Shown: piece by piece, positions 49,990 to 59,750 of the stretch
How the letters are laid out: every line of letters starts with the position of its first letter
Position numbering within the stretch: position 1 is the first letter of the stretch
NCBI GenBank assembly: GCA_023078685.1
Contig: JALGAS010000009.1
Coordinates: 496,001 to 560,000 of the forward strand
Source of the DNA: Neopestalotiopsis rosae
Taxonomy: Eukaryota; Ascomycota; Sordariomycetes; Amphisphaeriales; Sporocadaceae
Direction of reading: 5' to 3'
Length of the DNA: 64,000 bases
The notes under the pieces: model-generated
What the model saw: the letters and a program-made list of their open reading frames with translations, nothing else
What the model was told of the DNA's origin: nothing
The model's database searches: none
Program-made: the position numbers and the translations under genes

Positions 49990-51320
49990 TTAGCTGGTAT
50001 AGTCCATCTGATTACCTTCCCCAATGATGGCCCACATCTCCTCGACAATCTCCCTCTGGCCCGACGGCGCGCCGCGGACAGCCAGGTACTTTCTCCCGTC
50101 AATCTCGGGCTTCCAGTCGCCCGGGTTGCCCGAGGCCATGATGCCGCCCGCCTCGGCGAGGATGGTCCAGGCGGCGCAGACGTCCCAGGCCCAGCACCCT
50201 CCCTCCCAGTACAGGTCGAGCTGGCCGGCGGCCACGGCGCACAGGTTCAGGGCCGCGCTGCCCAGCGACCGCAGCGAGTGGACCATGGCGCCGCCCTTGG
50301 TCTTGGCCAGGCACAGCTTGCGGAACACGGCGGCCTTGAGCTCAAAGTTGTCGTCGTCGCGGCTGCTGCCCCACTCGGTCGCCACCAGCGCCGTGTCCAG
50401 CGCTCCGAGGGGCTGCGGCGTCTTGGCCAGGGGCAGCTTGCTGATTTTTCCCTTGCCGCCCTCGCCCAGCTTCGACTCCCGCCCGACCGTCATGTAGGCG
50501 CCGCGGCCCCGGATCGCCGTGTACATCGTGTCGAGGTAAGGGTTGTAGACGACGCCGACGGTGGGGACGCGGCCCGCCGCGAAGCCGAGCGAGATGCAGG
50601 CGTGCGGGAACCCGTGGACGAAGTTGGTGGTGCCGTCAATGGGGTCGACGATAAAGGTCGGCTCGTCGCCCAGCGTCTGGCCCGGCTGGTACGTCTCCTC
50701 GCCCATGAAGGCGTAGGTCGGGTACTCTTGCCGCAGCGTCGACGACACGTACGCCTCGACGGCCTTGTCGCATTCGGTCACAATGTCGGCGGCTGTTTCG
50801 TGGCGACGCGCGGGAACGAGCGCACATTGTTAGCTGTCTGGGCCATGATTTTCGGTGCTTTGAGTGGAGGATGTGTTTAGTAGGAAGAAGGAATGCCGAA
50901 ACAGCCCGTGATGCCCTGATGATATCATTTGGATGATGCATGAAAACGCAACTGTCGTCCCTTATCATATTCGTCCTCACATGATGTCAGGTTGACATAG
51001 ACATTGCATTGAGAGGATATGTACTGCTCCCAGACATTTGTGCAAGGTGTGTACGCATCGTATCAAATGTAGTAGCATTTCAACATTTTTGGGTCGTCAT
51101 GGAGGGGCATCGCGGGGTAAATCAATGTAGATGCGCAGGTGGTGGTAAAAGGGCGTAACAAAGTAGTGCTTATGAAATTGGGATTGTCCCCCCGAAACTT
51201 ACAATTAAGCTTGGTCCCCTGATCAATATCGCCAGGGTTCGCCGAGAGGATCATACGTCCAGCAACAAGGGCGATCTCCACGAGGGTGTCGTGGATTTTT
51301 TGCAAGTCCAGGTCTGCCAT
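49990..51320 (-). CDS. Inositol monophosphatase family protein
   Basis: Mg2+-dependent phosphatase hydrolysing inositol monophosphate; the fungal QutG-like members belong to the same fold. Two exons, complement(49990..50792, 51203..51320), encode 306 residues, normal for the family. Metal-binding motifs are visible: GEET (Glu71/Glu72), DPIDGTTNF (Asp89, Asp92) and WAWDVCAAW (Asp243). Splicing restores TKLNSADIVTECDKAVE. The single intron is 410 nt, far longer than its neighbours, with a GCTAAC branch site near the acceptor. The second exon is very GC-rich. No quinate-pathway genes are adjacent, so a general inositol-recycling role is more likely than quinate catabolism. Confidence 0.94.
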
Positions 51321-52046
51321 GATGTATGTCTGGAAGTTTTTTCGATTTTGACTGAGTTGTGGTAATAAGTAAGGAGGAGTTTCTACTGGGAATTTTGGGG
51401 CAAAGAGTTGATCGTCAATGTTTTGTTACAGGACAAGAAAATTAGAGTCGGTCAAGTGAATTGGGTTTGTTGTATGGGAAAAAAGACCATTCAATGAGCT
51501 GTTGTAGGTAGGTATGGAGCGGCGGGCAACTGTGGGACGACTGTGGGGGAATTGATGTAATGCCGCGTCGTGCCCAGCAATGGGGCTCTCATTGGCTCAT
51601 ATTTCACGATATTATAGACCATGGGTCGAGGAACTGGAGGGAAACGATTATATGTAGATACAGCCATTATATCTGCCGTGTTCACTAACTATACAGTTCC
51701 TCGCCTACAAGATGCTGGACCCTTTGTGCTAATGAATCACATGTAATCCCCGTAGGAAGAAGTTGCACTTCTAGTACAGCATTTCGCATCAATTCGTATA
51801 GATTCGAGGTCTTTGTCCGTTTTGCATATCTCATACATGAACGCCTCAAACTCCCGCGTACAATTATGATACCCGTGATGTTCTCTTTTGCCAATGTGCG
51901 TGAACAAATCAGGAAAAAATGGAACCCGTTTCGTGACTCTCCACCCCCTAAAACTTACACAGTCCTCCTCGTCCTTGGTCTATCCACGTCTCTCCACCGT
52001 CTCACTCGGGTGAATCGGACCTTCTATCCCCGTCGATAGAGTTTCC
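51321..52046. other. Intergenic, NPFxD membrane protein / inositol monophosphatase (tandem)
   Basis: 0.7 kb that should hold the phosphatase promoter. No gene or repeat recognised. Confidence 0.55.
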
Positions 52047-53017
52047 TCAAACATTCTCCCTGAAAATACTTCTCCTCTCTGCCGTTGGGCTATCGTTGAA
52101 CGGATTCTCGGCGTTTCCTTGGTCGTTGGCCATTGGCCGCGGGCTCACGCCTCTCAGGCTGATATTGCTAGGGTCCGCGTGGTTGTCGTCAAACGGGTTC
52201 GCCCTCGCCCTGCTTCCGCCAGCCGGTCCTCCCGAGGTGGAGATGCCGAGCTCCGGGTCCCTCTCCCGCGAGCGACCCCTCGGCTCGTCGTGGTGGCCCC
52301 CGCCGTAAGGCTCCGGGGCGTGTCCCGGGGTGGCCGCCAGGTTCATGGGGTACCCGCCGCCGCCGTAGGGGTCGTGGCCGTACGGGTTCCCGCCGCCGCC
52401 GCCGTGGTGTCGGTCGCCGAGCTCCTGCTCCTCGTAGTAGCCGCCGTAGGCGTCAGCCTCGGTGCCCACGCGCGTGTCCCATGCCTCGTCCGGGTCCAGG
52501 GCCCCGAAGCCGCGGTGTGCTCGTCCTCCGTTGTTGGCCGAGGGGGCCTCGTACGCGCCTGCCGCAGATCTCTTGTTGCCGCCGTTCTTCAGCTTGTCGA
52601 ACCATCCGCGGATGCCGCCGGCACCTTGACCTTGTGCGCCATATGGAGATGCATCAGAACGGGAGAAGGGGTTGTATGAAGACAGCGATGGCGCAGGAAG
52701 CTATAATGATGATTTGATGTCAGCATGTCTGTACGTGGAGTCCCCAGAGAAAGTCCGAGGACGGCACAGCGACGTGAAAGCCAGGATGGGAGTTGCATAA
52801 CAGAAGCAATACTCGTCCTGGGCTGGTTGCGCATTGGGTTGCCAATGGCAGCAGATCGCAGATTGCAGAACCAGGACAACGAGTGAGCGCAGGAGCGACA
52901 GCGAGGAATACGTACACCTAACCTCCTTGCCCGAAGCTGTGTAAAGACCACCCAGCCAGCGGCTGCGACAATCAACAACACAAGCAGCACAATGAAGAAT
53001 ATTCCAACACCGTTCAT
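52047..53017 (-). CDS. Single-pass membrane protein with a disordered tail carrying NPFxD motifs
   Basis: I cannot assign an established function. Two exons, complement(52047..52700, 52916..53017), encode 251 residues. One membrane helix (about 6-26, GIFFIVLLVLLIVAAAGWVVF) follows a five-residue N-terminus. RARR just after it puts the C-terminus in the cytosol by the positive-inside rule. The tail is Gly/Tyr/His-rich (NPYGHDPYGGGG) and probably disordered. It contains three Asn-Pro-Phe motifs: YNPFS (44-46), NPFDD (202-206) and NPFND (233-237). The last two fit the NPFxD endocytosis signal recognised by yeast Sla1. The intron of 215 nt follows codon 34 and joins RRLG to LPAPSLSSY. The conserved-looking N-terminal third suggests a widespread ascomycete family. 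Confidence 0.82.
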
Positions 53018-54021
53018 CTCGAATTGTCGTGATGACGTCCAATGCGGGACGTCGCGATGGGAGGGAGACAAGGATGCGTTGGATCGATTGGTTGTTGCAA
53101 TCGACAAAAGGTCGCAGAGGTAAGATTATTTGTGAGGTCGCAGGCGTCGATGCCTGATCCGTAGAGATCTGCGCCTCTCGCTATTTGGTTTTTGGTGGTG
53201 ACCGCTCTCGTTGAGTGGATGAGGCTGTGTCTCTGTTTCTTCTGTACCAACCTAGGAAGAATTGCGTTGCTGATGTGATGCGAACCCAAAAAAGACCAGG
53301 TTTCTTGCTTACGTCCTGTTTGAACCTTAGCCCAGTCTCTCGCACCAGTGACCAACCAGCAGCCAAACAGCAGACAGGCTCGATCCAATGTGGTGTCTGG
53401 TGTGCGTTCGCTGCTAGACCTACGAGGGGGCTGCTGTCGCTTCGCTTCGGAATGCCGGGATCAGCTCTTGTGTCCAGGCTATTTTGGGCCTGGGGTAGGT
53501 AGCTAAAAGGTAAAGCCTAACGTTATCACTCGTAAGTTAGTGCAAGTGCAGCGACCAGAACAGGGCCAGGGGCTGGGGGCGTGGCCAGGAAAGTGAGCTG
53601 TAATTGATCGCTATGGAGAATTTGGGGGCGGGTTTATCGACGTCTCCACCCGCTAAACTGGACCTTTCAGTGCTGACCTACGTCGGGCCTTGTGTTCGCC
53701 AAGCGATCCCTGGAACGTTTCAATTATCTTGCGGTATTAAGAGAGAGGCAGCAACAAGCACTTTTTGCAATTGTCTGCGAACAGATGAATTGGAGATGGG
53801 ATATGATGCATCGAGTTTGTCTAGTATATACATACGAAACATGAAACGCGTGGTCGGGCAGCCCAAAGTCGGGTCTCTTCTCAAAACACGATGCTGTATA
53901 CTTACTTGAAGAAATTGGACAAAGAAGCACAACAAAGTGAGCAGTCAAAACATGTCCTATAGTTCTCTATGCAGTAAACGTTCTAATTATTTACCTATAG
54001 GTAGGTACCGATCGTTATTCA
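53018..54021. other. Intergenic, phytase-like / NPFxD membrane protein (tandem)
   Basis: 1.0 kb. It should carry the membrane-protein promoter. No supported gene. Confidence 0.55.
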
Positions 54022-55619
54022 TCACTCAAAACATTGATCCCAGAAGCCTCCAGCTCTGGCAAAGCTCAGGCTATCCACAAACTTGCCCAGCCTGCAACGT
54101 CCGAGCTCATCGGCGTCGCAGTTCTGTAGGGGTATCACTCTATCATTGACCAAGATTCTCACCAGCTCTTCATCCTCACCTCCACATGTCATCTTCTCCA
54201 CGTACATTCTCGACGCAAATGGAACAACCCAACTGGCAGAATAGCCATTGGTCGCTTTTGGTGGTGTCTTGGTCGTGTTGGAAAGCGGCTCGGTCAAGTT
54301 GTACAGCCCTAGAGCTGCAAAGATGCTCGACATGTCATTGTCATGACTAAAGTCCGCGTACAATGCCCTGTCCAAGGGAAATGTGCTTGGCGAGCTGTCC
54401 AGTGTAGAGTTGGTGTCTGTGTGGTCTACCACGGGCTTGCCAGTCAATCTTGCAATGAGCTCATTGACATAGCCGACGCCTTGTGTAGGTCCCAATGGGT
54501 TTCCATTGGACCAGCCGTACCACTTGCCAAGGGATTGGTAGTAGTCATAGCTGTGCCACTCGTCCTTGGAGAAGAGATGGCAAAAGCGTGACAGTCTGCC
54601 ATTCGGGTCGGCCACTGTCTCAAAGGGGCATAGATCCATCATGTAAATTGTGTCCTTGAGGGTCAAGTTGGCGCCAGGTAGATTTTGGTTCAATCTCTCT
54701 GCGATGGGTGGTACGAAAACGTTCACCCAAGTTGCCTGCGCTTCAGCGCCTACTGCCGCATTGGGACCCTCGTTGGCCAGAATGCAAGCATCGTGGCTCA
54801 AGGTGTTGTTCCACTCTGCGCCTTCGGGGATTTCAAGAATATTGTATGGGAAGGGATCAGTCGTGTTGGCCTGCTTGTCTTCTAGTCGGGCCTGGTGGAA
54901 ACCCCGAGTCCAATAATCCGCCGACTCGACGACTCTGTACTGTCCAGCTGATCTGACAAACGGAGCATCCGACCGCGTGAGCTCTTCATAGCGCTTATAG
55001 AACTTGATACCGGAATTGACCAGCTGCTGTCGGCCAAAGTCAGACAACTGATCGGCTCCAAGTGTGTAGTTGTAGTCTTTGATAAACTTGTAATGACGTC
55101 CATAGTCGGTCACGCTTTGGTGTATCCTTTCCATGAGGGCCGCATAGGCTATTGTGTGACTCAAGGTCGGATCTCTTGCTCCATGACGCGACAAGATCTG
55201 AGCAAAAGTCACGTCGCAGCCCTTTGGTACAGATCGCGGGATTTCAGAGTGTACCGAATAGTACGGTGAGTACTGGCCCCAGAACTGCGAGACGTCGGGT
55301 TGGCAGTGAAAGCCGTCCTTTACACTGTCGCATGAGCCCTTCGTCTCGGAGCGCCTGCCATGAGTGAGCCACACCAATCTTTTTTCCGCGGTGCGCGCGC
55401 GCGTGTCTTTCCTCCCCCCGAAGGTACTCACATATAACCAACAGTATAGTACAGGACAACACAAAAGATGGTGCCTCCTACCAATACTTTGAAAATTGAT
55501 CTGTTGCGACTCTGCCTGACAGCGGTCCTCTTTTCATGCCCATCGTGCTGGCCGTTGATATCTGGTAGGGCGCTGTACTCGTGCGAGTCGCGAACGAACC
55601 AAGCTCTGAGACGATCCAT
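54022..55619 (-). CDS. Membrane-anchored histidine acid phosphatase (phytase-like)
   Basis: Histidine phosphatase of the phytase/acid phosphatase branch, releasing phosphate from phosphomonoesters outside the cell or in the secretory lumen. Two exons, complement(54022..55354, 55432..55619), encode 506 residues. Instead of a cleavable signal it has a 43-residue basic cytosolic N-terminus and a signal-anchor helix (about 44-62, FKVLVGGTIFCVVLYYTVGY), giving type II topology. The luminal domain starts like classic phytases (CDSVKDGFHC, WGQYSPYYS) and has the nucleophile motif RHGARDP (His120) and the proton-donor motif SHD (His400, Asp401). There are multiple NxS/T glycosylation sites and many cysteines. 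Splicing creates the Met63 codon across the intron. Whether it cleaves phytate cannot be told. Confidence 0.92.
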
Positions 55620-56645
55620 TGTGTCGCACCCGCTCGCTGAGTGATGGATGCTTACAGATTTCCTCCTGATGGCGTAGACGGTTGGTTCCCTTAATGCCGC
55701 ATCAAATGAATGAGCCTCAATGCCAAGTGATAGCAGTGGCTGTCTATTGTCCGTGCAAGAAGTCCCAGGATTGAACCCTCGATTAGATGAGTTCAAAGAA
55801 GGTTGCTTTTGATGCAACGGGCCGTCGATGAGTTGTAAATGGGATAAAAGATGGAGAGCACGTGGCGTGGCAACCAGGAATTGGCCTGGCCTGAAGGGTA
55901 CCCAGTCAGGCCCCACAAAAGCTGTTGTCGCTCTCAAGTCTGACGTATGTCGTGTCCCTGCCTCAGATAACAGCTAGACTGACTCAAATGAAGGCGTTCT
56001 GTATATGCCAGTCATTCTTCGGAAATTTGAATCAACTGTGTTCAATATCGAATGAGTCTTGTAATGCGTCAAATGTCTGATGTACAGCTTCCATCTTGGC
56101 GGTGCACCAATGGCAGGAGTCACAGTCGACGTGGGCAGTGGGCAGACATACCTTGAGGCTTGGGCTATATTAGCGTTGACATGCAAAATTTGACTTTGTA
56201 CAACTTTTTAAGGTTGACAGAAATTATCTCGCAGAGCGGACATCTACTACACTTTCTCGTACGACAGCTTGCTGCTACAAGACTAACTTATGAATAAGGC
56301 GCAGATCTTGAATTAAAGGAAAATCAACGCTACATAATCAGTGGACTTTTAGGTTAGATAGACCATTTGTTTGGTATAAACTGTTATTTGCAATGCACTG
56401 CACCATTGTAGGCGCTGCCAGCTGCCTCACTGCAGCTGTCCTCGGCCAGCCTCTAAGGCAATTCAGTATTCTTAAACTATACTGGAGAATGGTTTACGAT
56501 CCGACTGATTGAATTAATCTATACATTCGTGGCTACGTTAGGATCATACCCTGTCCCCGCGTGTGCGAGCACAAGTTCCTTGTATCGAAACGTTAGTTCC
56601 GAGGTGACAATATATCTTCTTCAAAGTTGCAATTCTTCCCGGATG
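55620..56645. other. Intergenic, HET / phytase-like (tandem)
   Basis: 1.0 kb with no supported gene. Phytase-like promoter at its left end. Confidence 0.55.
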
Positions 56646-58694
56646 CTAGTGAATAGCATACACTTCTCCATGACGCAGACTAATCGGATCTGGCTTGTCA
56701 GTATTAAAACCGGCTGCGTTGTAGTGCCCATCTATGAGGCACTCTCCAAGCAGAAAACAGTGCCTCACTCGCAAAATATCGACATCCCTAACATTGAAGT
56801 CGCATCTAGGATATAAAACGCCAGTATGAAAAACGCCAGTATGTAAAACGTCATCATGCTCTGGCAGGAATACTTGACTAATATTCTCTCTCACTTGCTT
56901 GGAAATATATTCGTTCGTGTCTTCTTGCCCTTCGTCCTTCAATGGTCGCACCACAATTGGAGTTCTGGTCGCTGGAACAACAATGACAGAGTCGCCGGGT
57001 CTGGCGTGCAATGGCGCGAAACCGAATTGCCCTCCACATGTGTACATCAACCTCCTTCGATGAAGTAGGGGAGGCATGTCGACATCAACTTGCCCACTTT
57101 TTTCAATTCTTGTTGACAGTCCCAAGTAAAAACTTTGCCCACTTTCTTCAATTCTTGTTGACAGTCCCAAGTAACAACTAATGGTGTGCCAGAGTATCGA
57201 TCTGGAAAAACCCGGCTTGTGGTAATCTTCGGCGATCTCACGATAAAGCCAGTCCTGGAAGACATCAAAGAAAGCTTCCTGTGAATCTGACTCAATTGAG
57301 GAGCCTTGAGTAGACCCGCGAAGTAATTCAAGAATCTTGTCGCACAAGGGCTTCATGGCATCTCGAGAACTTTGGTGGTCATCCTCTGTTTGGTCCGATT
57401 CGTAATATGAATGTTTTCTAAACGGCTCTAGCGCTGTCTGGATTTGACGAAGCTCTTTTTTGCTTTTGTTTTGGTGTATGTGGGCGGGCATAGGCGCACT
57501 CAGAAATCTGATTGTGTCCCAGCTACAGCCGACAGTGCTGAGAACAAGGTGATTGTCCGAGACGACTAAACTCTTAGTCTTTCGACGAACCTCGTCCAAC
57601 TGAGACATGTCTCGGTAATATACAGAGAGGGGAGCTCGAATTGTCTTCACTAATGGATACGACACTGCTCTTGGGTATCTCCAATCTGGGGCCCAGGACG
57701 GGACATCCCTTCGAGCTTCAAGGGGTTCGAGGCACTCGGCACGCGATATCAATTCTTCGAACCCTCGTGTATGTAAATAGTAGCATCCAAGGGGGCCGTA
57801 TACTTCGCGTAATGGCAGGCTGTAATCCACTCGCAAGTATTTTGATATACATGTACGATCTGAGGCTAAGCCCATGTGAGCGAAGACCATATCCCGAGGA
57901 TCCGTAGCTCTATATGCACGGCGATCATCCATGATATTGGACAGCTTAAGGGTCGAATGCTCACTTCTGTAGGTGTTCAAAGACTTCAAGATCCCCAGAC
58001 CAGTTGAATCCAGATTGTTCAGGTTTGGAAACTTCTTATCCATAGCCTGTTGGACGAGACTGTAGAGGTCTCTCCAACGTACTCGGAGTCGGCCACATTG
58101 CACACGTGGATCTCTCGAGAGGACAAATTCCTGCAAGACCCAGACTCTTGTGAACCAGGGTCTGGTGACAAGATATAATTCACACCAATTCAAAACGTCC
58201 TGCTGCTCATCTGCGGAGATTTGTTCCAGTCGTGAGGACATCACGAGTTCAAGCATTCGTTTCATTGTCGATTCCGGTGCGGGGTCTACATACACCACGG
58301 TGATAGTGGCATCTCTGTAGATATCCCCCATAAGTTCAACTTGGGTATTCCTCTCAAGAATATCGGATTGATTGATACATATTGCGTCGGCCCAGACACG
58401 AAGTCGTCGGCTAGTATCGCGTATATCTCGGAGAGCAATGTGTAGAGAGGTTGTGATGCGAATGGTTTCCCCGTCATGGATGATTATAGAACAGTTCGTC
58501 GTGGGGTCGCCCCAAACGTAAGACAGGGCGATATATCCATCGAACAAATCGTTTGCGCAATGAGAGAGGGTCGTGTAGACAAAATGGCCTCTGAGTTCCG
58601 CTGCGGAGTCCAGCGCAGGTTCTAGCACGAGGATTCGTATCGAATCGGGCTCTCCTAGGGGTGAATATCGATGGACTGATAGCTGGGTATCCAT
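56646..58694 (-). CDS. HET-domain (heterokaryon incompatibility) protein
   Basis: Single open frame of 682 residues with the three HET-domain blocks: YIALSYVWGDP (54-64), LRVWADAICINQSD with ERNTQVELMGDIYRDA (about 95-130), and RPWFTRVWVLQEF (about 183-195). HET proteins mediate programmed cell death after fusion of unlike strains, though most family members have no tested role. The C-terminal half is variable and carries a 45-bp tandem duplication (57091-57180). This encodes two copies of a 15-residue unit, YLGLSTRIE(E/K)SGQ plus one linking residue, followed further on by a short HTGVFHTGV repeat. No STAND NTPase or WD repeats are attached. Codon use is less GC-biased than in the housekeeping genes here, as often seen for fast-evolving HET genes. 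Confidence 0.93.
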   Translation of the reverse strand: MDTQLSVHRYSPLGEPDSIRILVLEPALDSAAELRGHFVYTTLSHCANDLFDGYIALSYVWGDPTTNCSIIIHDGETIRITTSLHIALRDIRDTSRRLRVWADAICINQSDILERNTQVELMGDIYRDATITVVYVDPAPESTMKRMLELVMSSRLEQISADEQQDVLNWCELYLVTRPWFTRVWVLQEFVLSRDPRVQCGRLRVRWRDLYSLVQQAMDKKFPNLNNLDSTGLGILKSLNTYRSEHSTLKLSNIMDDRRAYRATDPRDMVFAHMGLASDRTCISKYLRVDYSLPLREVYGPLGCYYLHTRGFEELISRAECLEPLEARRDVPSWAPDWRYPRAVSYPLVKTIRAPLSVYYRDMSQLDEVRRKTKSLVVSDNHLVLSTVGCSWDTIRFLSAPMPAHIHQNKSKKELRQIQTALEPFRKHSYYESDQTEDDHQSSRDAMKPLCDKILELLRGSTQGSSIESDSQEAFFDVFQDWLYREIAEDYHKPGFSRSILWHTISCYLGLSTRIEESGQSFYLGLSTRIEKSGQVDVDMPPLLHRRRLMYTCGGQFGFAPLHARPGDSVIVVPATRTPIVVRPLKDEGQEDTNEYISKQVRENISQVFLPEHDDVLHTGVFHTGVLYPRCDFNVRDVDILRVRHCFLLGECLIDGHYNAAGFNTDKPDPISLRHGEVYAIH
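57091..57180 (-). repeat. 45-bp tandem duplication inside the HET gene
   Basis: Units 57091-57135 and 57136-57180 are nearly identical. Each encodes a 15-residue segment built around YLGLSTRIE and SGQ, so the frame is kept. Differences are a few point changes, implying a fairly recent duplication. Confidence 0.9.
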
Positions 58695-59750
58695 TCTTTG
58701 AAATGAAGACTCCTCCTAGACGAGGGTTGAACTTGGGGCAAGGCAGCGTAAGTTGGTGTTGTGTCTGTCCGAAGGCGAGGCCATCAGACAAGCGACGATC
58801 CAGGCTTATTTCAACTGACCGACATGGTTTTGCGAATCCAGCGCCTCGATCAATCATTAGAGTGCACCAAAACTTGCTGATTAAGTAGCAAGTCAAAAGT
58901 AATGGTGATGCTCATGTGCAACTAGAGCGTTTGCTGGGTGAAGAAAAATGAGCAGTTTGAGGACTTGACTGATGCGGGGTCAAAGGTTACCGATATATAC
59001 ATACGTACATTTACGAGACAAGGGATCTGCGGGGCGGATGTCATGACCTTGATTTGCAGAGCTCGAGCTCATCCAACTACGACTTTCCACTGAAAACTTC
59101 TGGAGCGTTGCAGGGGTTCTTTTGGTTCCGAGTGGCTGGCTACAGACCGAATGGGGCAGGGCAAAGCGGGAGTCTTGGAGCCCAAGAATCATACCCAATA
59201 GACTTACTTCAGCTTCGCTGCACCCCCTCATGGATACGTACGTAGTTGTTGATTGCTTTGCATGCAAGCATTGTAAGGGTAACTTGAACCCTCGTAAGGA
59301 GGAACCATTGTGCCTTATGCCTGACATAGCACTGAAGGCAGTCTTGGTACATAAGTTATTACACACACGCGCTTGCCACATCTCTATATTTTTACTAGCT
59401 CATTTATATACAGATACGAACTTCACCCCACTATATATATACATGTGCACAACATTTGTTATACTGTATGGGCAATTAGGGTATTCGCTCTTTGGGGTGG
59501 CGAGTATTTAAAAATGACATGAGCGTTGGTCACAATATCATATGGACCGAACTTGGCCAACGCTCAGCAATTCATGCAAAGACACATGTTAGCACAAAGG
59601 TGTCGGCACTTCTACTTTGATTACTGCATTTGCATAAAATACGGAATTGGGCCATCTGAATATGACTCCATCAGCCATACACGCACATCTGGTCATATCT
59701 CAGTGACAGCCAGCCTTCTTCGCGCTTATTTTGAGCTAGACATCCAGTGA
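58695..59750. other. Intergenic, peroxidase / HET (tandem)
   Basis: 1.05 kb, AT-rich around 59400-59520. Nothing supported beyond the expected HET promoter. Confidence 0.55.
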
